Below, piece after piece: positions 36,601 through 45,000 of a DNA stretch of 64,000 bases (position 1 is the first letter of the stretch; the number at the start of each line of letters is the position of its first letter). Source of the DNA: JAJDXW01 sp965202895 (lineage in GTDB: Bacteria; Pseudomonadota; Gammaproteobacteria; HK1); the NCBI GenBank assembly GCA_965202895.1, contig OZ241901.1:3720001-3784000 (forward strand), written 5' to 3'. The notes beneath the pieces were generated by a model. It did not search any database and was not told the DNA's origin. It worked only from the letters and a program-made list of their open reading frames with translations. The position numbers were made by a program, and so were the translations under genes.

Positions 36601-37888
36601 CGTTGTTGAAGCGCGCCGCACCGATCGGACCCTCGATCATGACGTCGAGGGGGGTCGCGACGTGGGGCGGGGCGCCGGGGCCGCCCGCCTCCCACGGCTG
36701 CTCGAAGCCCGGAATCCGCAAGGAAGAGACGCTGAACCCGACGAGTCCGGCGCGGCTCTCGGCCCCGCGCCCGGTGGCCGCCTCGTCCCGGATCTCTCCT
36801 CCCGAGCCCGTCGCGGCCCCCGCGAACGGGGAGATCGCGGTGGGGTGGTTGTGGGTTTCGACCTTCATGAGAAGACCCGAGGGCTCCGGAGCATGGCGAT
36901 AGACCCCGGTCGCGGGGTCCGGGCCGAACCAGGCCACGGACCCGCCGTCGATGACCGCGGCATTGTCGTGATAGGCGGAGAGCACCCGCCCGGGGTTCAT
37001 CGTGCGGGTGTGCCGGATCATGTCGAAGAGGGAGTGCGCGGCCGGCCGGCCGTCCACCCTCCAGGGCGCGTTGAACGTCTTGTGCCGGCAGTGCTCGGAG
37101 TTCGCCTGGGCGAACGTCATGAGCTCCGCGTCGGTCGGGTCGCGGCCGAGTGCTTCGAACCGCTCGCAGAGCCAGCGGATCTCCTCCTCGTCGAGCGCGA
37201 GTCCGAGCCGCCGGTCCGCGTCGTGAAGGGCGCGTTCCGGCTGGGGCCGCAGGGGTATCCGGCCGAGCCGGCCGGCCGGGGGAACGCGGAAGAGATCCTC
37301 GGGGACCGCGAGAATCCCATCGGCGGCGGCAGGCCGCGGGCCCGGAAGAACCCCCGGGCCGGAGAGCAGTGAGAGGCGCTCGGTCATGCGGTCGTACAAC
37401 GCCCCGAGCGCCCGTTCGGTGATGCCCTCCGGTCCGCAAATGGTCCAGAGGGTGCCGCGCTCCACGCGCCGGACCCGATCGAAGCCGCAATTGCGGACGA
37501 TGTCGGTCGCCTTGCTCGACCACGGCGAGGTCGTCCCCGCGCGCGGGATGACCAGGGCACGGGCGCGGGCGAGGCGGCGCGGGCTTCGGAGCCCGGTGGT
37601 TCCGGTGCGGGATGCCGCGGACCCGGATCTCCCTCCGGTCTTCGTCGTGAACGGGTCTCCGCCTCCGGGAGAAGATCGGCCGGACGTCCGAGCCGCGGTC
37701 GAGGCATCGAGCAGGCGCCCGAGGGCGGCCAGCTCTTCCTCGCGAAGCGGGTCTGCCGCGTCCACGAAATAGGCCGCCCACGCCCCGACGCCGGTGACCG
37801 CGGGCAGCTCCTGCCGCAGCCGGGCGAGCGTCTTCTCCAACCGGAACCCCGGCAGCGCGGTGGAACCCGGCAGGTAATACCCCGTCAT
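33605..37888 (-). CDS. purL: Phosphoribosylformylglycinamidine synthase (single-chain)
   Basis: 1427 residues. Contains the full large PurL: N-terminal domain, two AIR-synthase-type halves (for example M-K-V-E-T-H-N-H-P-T-A-I-S-P-F near 340) and a C-terminal glutamine amidotransferase (G-I-C-N-G-C-Q-M near 1245, P-H-P-E-R near 1396). Converts FGAR to FGAM in purine synthesis. The family is near 1290-1300 residues; the excess is explained by three low-complexity insertions at about 63-105, 505-555 (before L-D-Y-A-S-V-Q-R-D-N) and 1314-1344 (G-M-G-P-G-T-G-A-G-A-S). The single-chain form is typical of gamma- and betaproteobacteria. ATG at 37888. Confidence 0.96.
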   Translation of the reverse strand: MTGYYLPGSTALPGFRLEKTLARLRQELPAVTGVGAWAAYFVDAADPLREEELAALGRLLDASTAARTSGRSSPGGGDPFTTKTGGRSGSAASRTGTTGLRSPRRLARARALVIPRAGTTSPWSSKATDIVRNCGFDRVRRVERGTLWTICGPEGITERALGALYDRMTERLSLLSGPGVLPGPRPAAADGILAVPEDLFRVPPAGRLGRIPLRPQPERALHDADRRLGLALDEEEIRWLCERFEALGRDPTDAELMTFAQANSEHCRHKTFNAPWRVDGRPAAHSLFDMIRHTRTMNPGRVLSAYHDNAAVIDGGSVAWFGPDPATGVYRHAPEPSGLLMKVETHNHPTAISPFAGAATGSGGEIRDEAATGRGAESRAGLVGFSVSSLRIPGFEQPWEAGGPGAPPHVATPLDVMIEGPIGAARFNNEFGRPALCGYFRTFEQAKGEGGAAWYGYHKPIMIAGGMGRIRARHVAKAPLRPGMLIAVLGGPAMLIGLGGGSASSSASSGIGPDDDRRRREPDRAPNRPSKPGEDRRRPAPGSAGNDPSGARGDPHRQALDYASVQRDNAEMQRRAQEVIDSCARLGDRNPILSIHDVGAGGLANAVPELVHAAGLGARLELGAIPTADPGLSPMELWCNEAQERYVLALDPADRPRVESICRRERCPFSVIGAVTEAPRIDLRDERRGERVVDLPIDLVLGGAPRLAREAFHRPETGRAGIELPAEGDVTSILGRLLQLPCVADKSFLVTIADRTVSGLVARDQMVGPWQVPVADCAVTAADHLGFAGGAMAMGERAPLAVLDPAASVRMAIGEALTNLAPASVGTLRAVVLSANWMADAGEDDTALHDAVRAAALDFCPELGIPIPVGKDSLSMRTAWREGGGERVVSAPLSLVVSAFAPVPDVRRTVTPVLEKNTDNRLLFADLGLGRNRLGGSAFAQVFAARGGDPPDVDADVLGGFFEAVQSLIGEGAVIACHDRSDGGLAAALCEMAFAGRTGLRIDLTALGPEPLAALFSEELGVVLQVRSRDAPSVLERLRAVPRLAPHVHSIGEATAGPRIRFEHRRAVILDAARRDLHRIWSETSYRMQALRDDPDCAREAYEAVLDEADPGLGASLAFPLGPAAEAGRAAPASPPGAGAGAAATPPVRSSRRPRVAILREQGVNGHRELAAAFERAGFEAVDVHMTDLVEGRRSLARFTGLAAGGGFSYGDVLGAGGGWAAAVLHREELREAFREFFARPGTFTLGICNGCQMLARLGSLIPGADGWPRFGLNRSGQFEARLVMCEILDSPSIFFRGMAGSKLPVAVAHGEGRVEADPGMGPGTGAGASPGTESGTGPGAPTPCLRFVDNRHRPAERYPANPNGSRGGLTGFTTRDGRATILMPHPERAFRTVQLSWHPPEWGEETPWMEMFRNARRWCGRAGGGL

Positions 37889-37903
37889 TCGGGGGCCGTC
37901 ATC

Positions 37904-37915
37904 GGGGGGGGGGGG
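37904..37915. repeat. G12 homopolymer upstream of purL
   Basis: Twelve consecutive G (C on the purL strand) begin 16 bases upstream of the purL ATG, where the ribosome-binding region would be. Such tracts slip in replication and could change translation of purL slightly; this is inference. Confidence 0.7.
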
Positions 37916-38011
37916 CCGGAAGACCGGCCGTCGGGTATCGAGGCCTTCGCCGGGGGGCCGGCCACCTCGGTTCGAATGTGCGTCCCGGCCCTGCCGACCG
38001 GTCCTGGGCGG

Positions 38012-38665
38012 TCAGAAACGGTATTCGATTCCCATCGAGACGACCGGATACCATTCGAATCTGCGGAAAGCACCCGTCAGCTTGCCCAGACCGTTCCCGA
38101 AGGAGGCGCCGCCGCACCCGGTCAGCGGTGAGTCGGGGGCCAGGCATGCGCCGTCGCGGAGAGGATATTCCCCGGGTAGAAACGCTCCCACGTCGAGATT
38201 CACGTCCAGCCCCCCATCGTTCGTCCGCCAGCCGAGGCCCACGTAGGGAACGGCTTCGAAGTCCCTGGCGAGCAAGATGGGATCCAACGAGGTGGGACCT
38301 TCGGAAACGGGCTCATCCCCGGACAGGCTCTGCGGCTGGAAGCCGCCGGATCCGTCCGGCTCGTTCGAATCGAGGTACATGGCGAGGCTGAGCCGGAAAC
38401 CGTTCCGGAACGGCCGCCAGTCACTGCCGAATCCGAGCCCTTGCAGCCCCGCCGCACTGGCCTGTCCCGACAGCCCGTTCGCGCCGCCGCGCTCGTCGGG
38501 CTCCTCGAACAGGCTCTCGGAGGGAAAGTGAACCCCGAGGGGGCCGATCCAGGGCCGGAACGCGGCTTCGGCCTGCGCTTCGCCCGGAGGATTCTCCGCA
38601 TGAGCCACGCCGCACGAAACCGCGGCGGCGATCAGGAAGGCGGGGATGATGCCGTGATGCTTCAT
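38012..38665 (-). CDS. Predicted outer-membrane beta-barrel protein
   Basis: 217 residues. Signal peptide M-K-H-H-G-I-I-P-A-F-L-I-A-A-A-V-S-C-G with A-H-A cleavage site near residue 23. The mature part alternates short aromatic/hydrophobic strands (R-L-S-L-A-M-Y-L, V-P-Y-V-G-L-G-W-R, L-D-V-N-L-D-V-G-A-F) and ends S-M-G-I-E-Y-R-F, the C-terminal Phe pattern recognised by the BAM complex. No family recognised with confidence; it resembles small OmpA/OmpW- or YfaZ-like barrels. GGAG five bases before the ATG at 38665; an upstream in-frame ATG at 38680 is possible. Alone on the minus strand. Confidence 0.75.
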   Translation of the reverse strand: MKHHGIIPAFLIAAAVSCGVAHAENPPGEAQAEAAFRPWIGPLGVHFPSESLFEEPDERGGANGLSGQASAAGLQGLGFGSDWRPFRNGFRLSLAMYLDSNEPDGSGGFQPQSLSGDEPVSEGPTSLDPILLARDFEAVPYVGLGWRTNDGGLDVNLDVGAFLPGEYPLRDGACLAPDSPLTGCGGASFGNGLGKLTGAFRRFEWYPVVSMGIEYRF

Positions 38666-39161
38666 TCCTGCTCCATGCATTCCCGGATCTCCCGGACGGG
38701 AGGCCCGAGCCCGGATCATGCGGCGGATCATAGCAGTGGGCGCCTTCGGGCGTCCATACCCGTATCCGCTCCGGGCAACGCCCTTCCTGAACGGTGGTCC
38801 ACGGGCTCCGGCCGGGATCGAGAGCTTCTCGTCCAATATCGTTCTTGGAACGTAATCGATTGATATATGGAATTGATTTTCGGCCCTTGGGTGAGGCTCG
38901 TCTTCTCCGGCGACCGATCTGCTTGGGGAGCGGCGATGCGTGCGCCGCGCCGACCTCCCGTCCCCCGTCTCGACGATGAGCCGGGGCCCGTCGCGCTCCC
39001 GTCGGGCCGCGGCCAGCTCCCGGAGCCGTCCCCGCTCGAGCGCTTCCGGTGGCCGGGCTCCATGATCCGGGAGTCGGGCGGCCGAGAAGACCGGAGAGGG
39101 AAAGCCGTGCTTTCACGCTCTTTCCTGCCGCCCGGTCTCCGCGCCCCCTCGAGGGCAGGAG

Positions 39162-39442
39162 CAGGGTCGTTTCACGCCGCGGAATCGGTTCGCGGGGATG
39201 AACCGGGTTCGGTCGGATCGGAGCGGCGGAGACCCTGGGAACGGCGCCTGATCCGGGCGCGGGTGTCCTCCGGGACCCCGGCGTCTCGCCCGCATCGACC
39301 CGTGGTGGTCTTGCCGTCCCGTTTGGAGGGCGGGACATCCGTGTCCCCCCGTGTCCCCCCATGTCCCCAAAGACGCGCCGTCCCCGGGAAGAGCGGTGGG
39401 CATCGAGGCCCGGCCGCAAGTCGGTGAGCGTGAAAAGGTCCC
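39162..39442. repeat. MITE-like repeat B, long copy (281 bp)
   Basis: Left end CAGGGTCGTTTCACGC (39162-39177), right end GCGTGAAAAGGTCCC (39428-39442). The right 80 bp match 8101-8170, and the left 40 bp match the left end of that copy. The middle has GTGTCCCC words in tandem (39341-39365). It occupies part of the 877-bp gap 38666-39542 and ends 20 bp before the imuA promoter. The remaining 38666-39161 hold an AT-richer stretch near 38830-38885 that probably contains a promoter, and no gene. Confidence 0.7.
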
Positions 39443-39462
39443 GGGGGCGGGACCGGGCTCGA

Positions 39463-39509
39463 TTGACATCCGGGCCGAAGAAGCGCCATAAAGAGAACCT
39501 GGAAAGAAC
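39463..39509 (+). promoter_or_regulatory. Sigma-70-type promoter with direct-repeat LexA-like box for imuA-imuB-dnaE2
   Basis: The -35 box TTGACA is at 39463-39468, an 18-bp spacer follows, and the -10-like CATAAA is at 39487-39492. GAAC-CTGGAAA-GAAC at 39495-39509 overlaps the expected transcription start. GAAC-N7-GAAC is the complement of GTTC-N7-GTTC, the LexA operator of many alphaproteobacteria. The position, overlapping the start of an SOS mutagenesis cassette, fits LexA repression. Binding is inferred. Confidence 0.7.
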
Positions 39510-39542
39510 CAGAGAGCATGAAGGACCCATCGCGGTTTCGGC

Positions 39543-40214
39543 ATGAAGCGTGCGCGGGAGGAGTTGCGGGCCCGGATCGGAGCGCTCGAAGGGAGGCGGA
39601 GACCGGCCCGGGCGAGCGTGGACGGAGGGGAGATCGACCGCTGGCTCGGCGGCGGGCTGGATCGAGGACGGGTGCATGCGGTGACCGGCCCCGGGGCCAC
39701 CGCCTTCGCGGCGGTGCTTTGCGTTCGCCTCCGCGGGCCGATCCTGTGGTGCGTGGTCGAGAGCGGTCCGTTCCCTCCGCTTCATCCTCCGGGGTTCGCC
39801 GCTCTCGGCCTCGACCCGTACCGTCTCGTGATGGCGCGGGCGGGCAACGAGACGGCGGCGCTCGGGGCGGCGGAAACCGGGCTTCGGGAACCGGGCCTCG
39901 CCGCGGTGGTGGTGGAGACGGCCAGGGGAGTGCGCTCCATGCACGGCCGCCGGCTTCAGCTCGCGGCCGGGTCCGGCGGGGGTCTCGGCTTCGTGCTCTT
40001 TGCCGGGACGGGCGAAATGGGTTGGGCGGAGAGCGGATGGGAAGCGGCTCCCGTGCCGGCGCACGGGGGAGCGCTCCGGTGGCGTTGGACGCTCCGGCGC
40101 GTGCGCCGGACGAGACCGCACGAATGGTTGGTGGAGTGGAACGATGCGGCGGGTGCTTTGCGTGTGGTTTCCCCGCTTGGCGACGGAGTGCCTGCCTCGA
40201 TCGCATCGGGGTGA
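39543..40214 (+). CDS. imuA: ImuA, SOS mutagenesis accessory protein (RecA/SulA-like)
   Basis: 223 residues. L-G-G-G-L-D-R-G-R-V-H-A-V-T-G-P near residue 35 resembles the RecA-like N-terminal part with a degenerate Walker A (G-P-G-A-T), and a C-terminal basic tail R-R-T-R-P-H-E-W-L-V-E-W is typical of ImuA. ImuA, ImuB and DnaE2 form the alternative mutasome that bypasses DNA lesions. ATG at 39543, 34 bases after the LexA-like box. Its 3' end overlaps imuB by 71 bases. Identification rests on weak motifs plus the cassette context. Confidence 0.85.
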   Translation: MKRAREELRARIGALEGRRRPARASVDGGEIDRWLGGGLDRGRVHAVTGPGATAFAAVLCVRLRGPILWCVVESGPFPPLHPPGFAALGLDPYRLVMARAGNETAALGAAETGLREPGLAAVVVETARGVRSMHGRRLQLAAGSGGGLGFVLFAGTGEMGWAESGWEAAPVPAHGGALRWRWTLRRVRRTRPHEWLVEWNDAAGALRVVSPLGDGVPASIASG

Positions 40215-41904
40215 CGGGCGGCCGGTGGTCGTGGTCGTGCACGGCGGCACGATGGTGGCGGCGGTATCGGAGGCGGCGGAAGCCGCGGGGGTGAGGGTCG
40301 GCATGGGATGGGGCGACGCCCGCGCGCGGTGTTCCGCTCTGCTCGCGGTGCCGCCGGATCGCGAACGGGAAGCCGTGGTCATGAGGACCGCCGTGCGACT
40401 CGTCGAGCGGTACGGACCCTGGGTCGTGCCCGGGGCGGACGACCTTCTGATCGACGTGGCGGGGACCGCCCATCTCTTCGGCGGCGAGCGGGCCATGCTG
40501 GAAGATTGCCGCCGCGTTCTCGCGGAGCACGGGTGGTCGGTTCGGGCCGCGGTGGCGGGCGGCGCCGACGCGGCCCGGGGGCTCGCTCGTTTCGCCAACG
40601 CGGACCTCCCCATCGGAACCCGGGACACGGTCTGCGAGCTGCCGGTGGAGGCCCTTCGCCTCGATGGCGAGAGCGCGGCGAGGCTGCGCCGGGTCGGGCT
40701 GCGGTGCGTCGGCGACCTCGCGAGCCGTTCCCGAACCGCGCTCGCCGAACGGTTCGGCGAACGGTTGCTCCGGCGCCTCGACCGGATGCTCGGGGCGAGC
40801 GGGAGCGGGTCCGAACCCCTCGGGGTGCGTCCGCCCCGGCCGGCCCTTCGGGTCGGCTGGGAGGGGACGGACCCCCTGGTCGCACCCGCCTCGGTCGAAG
40901 CGGTCTGCGCCGCCTTGCTGGAGAAGCTGTGCCGGCGGCTCCGCCGGGGAGACCTCGGGGCGCGGAAGATGCTCCTCATGCTCCACTTCGATGCGCCGGG
41001 GGCCGAGCCGCGGCGGATCGAGGCCCGGGCGGGACGGGGGCTTCGCGACCCCGGGCGGTGGCTCGACCTCTTTCGGGAACGGCCCGAGGCATTCGATCCG
41101 GGGAGGGGGGTGGTCCGCCTCGAGCTCGCGGCGAGGGCGGCGGAGCCGTTCGACCCCGCGGCGGGGTCCGATCGGGAAGGGCTGTGGGAGCGTCTCTCGG
41201 CCCGGCTCGGGTCTCGCAACGTGGTCCGGTTCCGGCCGGTCGCCCGGCATCGTCCGGAGGCCGCATCGGAGGCCGAACCGGTGTTGGCCCGGATCTCCCA
41301 CCGCCTTCCCGCGCGGCGTCTCGACGCCCCCACGACGAAGGTCGGTGAGACGTCCGGGCCAGCCCGCATCCCCCCTCCATCTCCTCCGGGGGCTGCCGAT
41401 CCCCCGCTTCGTTCCGACCCTTCGGCGCCTTTCGGTGCGCGAAGCTCCGCGGGCCGGTGCGGCCGGCCGCCGCCGCGTTCCGCCTCGCGGCTTCTCCGGC
41501 CTTCCGCGGCGAAGACCGGCGACAGGTGCGGGGGGGACGGAACGGCCCCGGATGGACCGAGGTGGATGCGGGGGACCGTGGCGGGCGGGGGGAGCCCGAG
41601 GCCGCTGCGGCTGCTTGCCCGTCCGGAGCCGGTCGGGGTGGAGGCGGTGTCCGACGATCCCCTCGAACCTCCTGCCGTTCTCCGCCGGAGGGGCGGCCGT
41701 CCGGTACGCCTGTCGGGCGCCCGGGGACCCGAGCGGATCGCCCCCGAGTGGTGGTGCGAAGGAGAAGGCGGGAGCGAGGACGGGGTCCCGCCCGCGGGCC
41801 GCGACTACTGGCGGGTCGAGACCGAGGAGGGCGTGCGCCTGTGGCTCTACCGGGATCTGCACCCCGGCCCGGCGCGCTGGTTCCTGCACGGGTTCTTCCC
41901 TTGA
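40144..41904 (+). CDS. imuB: ImuB, Y-family polymerase-like mutasome subunit
   Basis: 586 residues. N-terminal R-R-V-L-C-V-W-F-P-R-L-A-T-E-C-L is the ImuB start. The Y-family core has V-P-G-A-D-D-L-L-I-D-V-A-G-T-A-H-L-F-G-G near residue 96, a helix-hairpin-helix-like L-R-R-V-G-L-R-C-V-G-D-L-A and the little-finger part. The C-terminal end W-W-C-E-G-E-G and D-Y-W-R-V-E-T-E-E-G-V-R-L-W-L-Y-R-D is characteristic. ImuB lacks the full catalytic acids of active Y polymerases and bridges the clamp, ImuA and DnaE2. About residues 400-475 form a Pro/Ser/Arg-rich insertion. Confidence 0.93.
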   Translation: MRRVLCVWFPRLATECLPRSHRGDGRPVVVVVHGGTMVAAVSEAAEAAGVRVGMGWGDARARCSALLAVPPDREREAVVMRTAVRLVERYGPWVVPGADDLLIDVAGTAHLFGGERAMLEDCRRVLAEHGWSVRAAVAGGADAARGLARFANADLPIGTRDTVCELPVEALRLDGESAARLRRVGLRCVGDLASRSRTALAERFGERLLRRLDRMLGASGSGSEPLGVRPPRPALRVGWEGTDPLVAPASVEAVCAALLEKLCRRLRRGDLGARKMLLMLHFDAPGAEPRRIEARAGRGLRDPGRWLDLFRERPEAFDPGRGVVRLELAARAAEPFDPAAGSDREGLWERLSARLGSRNVVRFRPVARHRPEAASEAEPVLARISHRLPARRLDAPTTKVGETSGPARIPPPSPPGAADPPLRSDPSAPFGARSSAGRCGRPPPRSASRLLRPSAAKTGDRCGGDGTAPDGPRWMRGTVAGGGSPRPLRLLARPEPVGVEAVSDDPLEPPAVLRRRGGRPVRLSGARGPERIAPEWWCEGEGGSEDGVPPAGRDYWRVETEEGVRLWLYRDLHPGPARWFLHGFFP

Positions 41905-42019
41905 TCCGGAACCCTCGTCCGTCCTGCGCGGCGGAAGCGGCTCCCCCGCCTCGCGCCCGCTCCGTCCGCGGTGGCGGCGGAACGTGCTTCCTTGCCCCGC
42001 TTCGATGGGGTCGCGGGCC

Positions 42020-45000
42020 ATGACTCCGGCCTCTTCGAGGGCGTCTTCGAGGGCGTCTTCGAGGGTGTCTTCGAGCGCACGAGCCTCCGCCCGGCAAACG
42101 TGCTCCGTCCCCGCGGCGGCTCCACGCCATCGTGCGAAGACCGGCGAGGGGTCCGGGTCGAGGGGAAGCCGGCCGGCGGACGGCGGGCGTTCGGCTCGCC
42201 GCCCCCGCACCGTCTCCCGGGCGGGCTCCGGCGGGAAGACCGCCCGCTACGCGGAGCTGGAGGCGGTCTCGAACTACTCCTTCCTGCGGGGCGCCTCCCA
42301 TCCCGAGGAGCTGGTCCGGCGGGCCGCCGAGCTCGGCCTGGAGGCGCTCGGCGTCGCGGACCACGATTCGCTCGCCGGGGTGGTGAGGGTCCACGCGGCG
42401 GCGCGGGTGGCGGGTCCGAAGCCGATCGTCGGGGCGCGGCTCGATCTCGCGGACGCCCCCTCCGTGCTCGCCTATCCGTGCGACCGGGCCGCCTACGGGC
42501 GGCTGTGCCGGCTCCTCACCGAGGGCAAGGCCCGAGCGGGGGGAGGGGCTCGCCCGAGCGCGGGCCGGAGCGGCGGGGGCGAGCCCGGGGGCCGGGGCCG
42601 ATCCGGAAGCGGAGGCGGGAACGGGGGCCTCCGCGCCCGCGACCTCCTCGCCGCGGCGGAGGGGATGATCTTGATCGTGCTCCCGCCCGACCGGCCGGCC
42701 GCGGGTCTCCCCTCGCTCCTCGCCTCGTGGCGGGCGGCCTTTCCCGGGCAGGTGTGGCTCGCGCTTCGCCGGTTGCTGGCGGAGCCCGTGAACGGCGCCT
42801 GCGAGGAGTGGGCGGCGAGTGCGGCCCAGGCGGCCGGGGTGCCCCTCGTCGCGACCAACGCGGTCCTCATGCACCGGCCGGACCGGCGGCCCGTTGCCGA
42901 CGTGCTCGCCTGCCTTCGCACCGGACGGCGCATCGACGAGATGGGTCTCGGCCTTCTCAAGAACGCCGAGCGCCGGCTCAAGTCTCCGGAGGAGATGGTC
43001 CGGCTGTTCCGGGACCGTCCCGAAGCGGTCGAGGCGACCCTGGAGATCGCCGGCCGGATCGGTTTCTCCCTCGATCAGCTCCGCCTCGACTATCCGGACG
43101 AGTCCGGCCCCGGCGGGGTTCCCGCCCTGGACCGGCTGGAGCGGGCGGTGCGCGAGGGGGTGGCCGAGCGCTACGGCGCCCGGGCCCCCGCCCCGGTGCG
43201 GGCCCGGATCGAGCACGAGCTCGCGATCATCGCCCGGCTCGGCTACGCCCCCTATTTCCTCACCGTGTACGACCTCGTCCGCTTTGCGCGGTCGCGCGGG
43301 ATCCTCGCCCAGGGGCGGGGCTCGGCTGCCAACTCCGCCGTGTGCTACGTGCTCCGGATCACCGAGGTCGATCCGGCCCGGAGCGACCTCCTGTTCGAGC
43401 GCTTCGTCTCGGAAGAGCGGGGCGAGCCGCCGGACATCGACGTCGACTTCGAGCACGAGCGCCGGGAAGAGGTGATCCGGCACGTGTACGAGCGATGGGG
43501 ACGGCATCGCGCCGCGCTCACCGCGGCGGTCATCCACTTTCGGGCCCGGCTCGCGCTCCGGGAGGCGGGCAAGGCCCTGGGGCTGTCCGGGGAGGTCACG
43601 TCCGTCCTCGCCGCCCATGCCCGCGGAGAGATCCCGGACGACGGGACGGTGCGCACCCTCGGGCTCGACCCGCGGGCGCCCCGGCTGCGGCACGCTCTCG
43701 CCGTAGCCCGGACCCTCGTCGGGTTTCCGCGCCACCTCTCCCAGCACCCCGGGGGGTTCGTCATCGGACAGGGACGGCTCGACGAGGTGGTTCCGATCGG
43801 GCCGGCCGCCATGCCCGGCCGCACCGTGATCGAGTGGGACAAGGACGACCTCGAGGCGCTCGGGATCCTCAAGGTGGACGTGCTCGGGCTCGGGATGCTG
43901 AGCTGCCTTCGCCGGGGCTTCGATCTGATGGCCGCCCACTACGGGCGCCGGCTCGATCTCGCCGGCGTACCCCCGGAGGACGAGGCCGTCTACGACATGC
44001 TGGGCCGGGCCGATTCGCTGGGGGTGTTCCAGGTGGAGAGCCGCGCCCAGATGGGCTTCCTCCCCCGCATGAAGCCCCGCTCCTTCTACGATCTGGTGAT
44101 CGAGGTGGCGATCGTGCGTCCGGGCCCCATCCAGGGCGGGATGGTCCATCCCTACCTTCGCCGGCGCGACGGACGGGAGGAGGTTCGCTATCCGTTGCCG
44201 GACCTCGAGCCGGTCCTGGCCAAGACCCTGGGGGTGCCCATCTTCCAGGAGCAGGCGATGCGGATCGCCATCGTCGGGGCCGGTTTCACGCCCGAGGAAG
44301 CGGACGGGCTGCGCCGGGCGATGGCGACCTTCCGGCGGGTCGGCACCTTGCCGCGGTACCGCCGCCGCTTCCTCGAACGGCTGGTGGAGCGAGGCTGCGC
44401 GCCGGAGTTCGCCGAGCAGTGCTGGCGCCAGATCGAGGGGTTCGGGGAGTACGGCTTCCCCGAGAGCCATGCGGCGAGCTTCGCGATCCTGGTGTACGCC
44501 TCGGCCTGGCTCAAGTGCCGTCATCCCGAAGTGTTCGCCTGCGCGTTGCTCAACAGCCAGCCGATGGGCTTCTACGCTCCGGCGCAGATCGTGCGCGACG
44601 CCCGCGCCCACGAGGTGGAGGTGCGTCCGGTCGACGTCAATGCGAGCGAGTGGGATTGCACCCTGGAGCCGGCGTCCGGGGGAGGCGGAGGCGGATACGC
44701 GCTCCGTCTCGGCCTCCGCCTGGTGAAGGGGCTCGGGGAGGAGGCCGCCCGGCGGCTGGCGGCGGCGCGCGGGAACGGCTACCGCGAGCCGGCCGAGGTC
44801 TCCCGCCGGGCCCGGCTCGGGGAGCGGTCGATGGCCGCCCTCGCGGCGGCGGCCGCCTTCGGCTCGCTCGACCTCGGGCGGCGCGAGGGATGGTGGGCGG
44901 TCGAGCGGATCAAGGGGCTCCCGCTCCCCCTCTTCACGGCGGCGGGGGAGTCGGAGCGAGGACCGGACCCCCCGGTCGTCCTGCCGCCTGCCGCCCCGGG

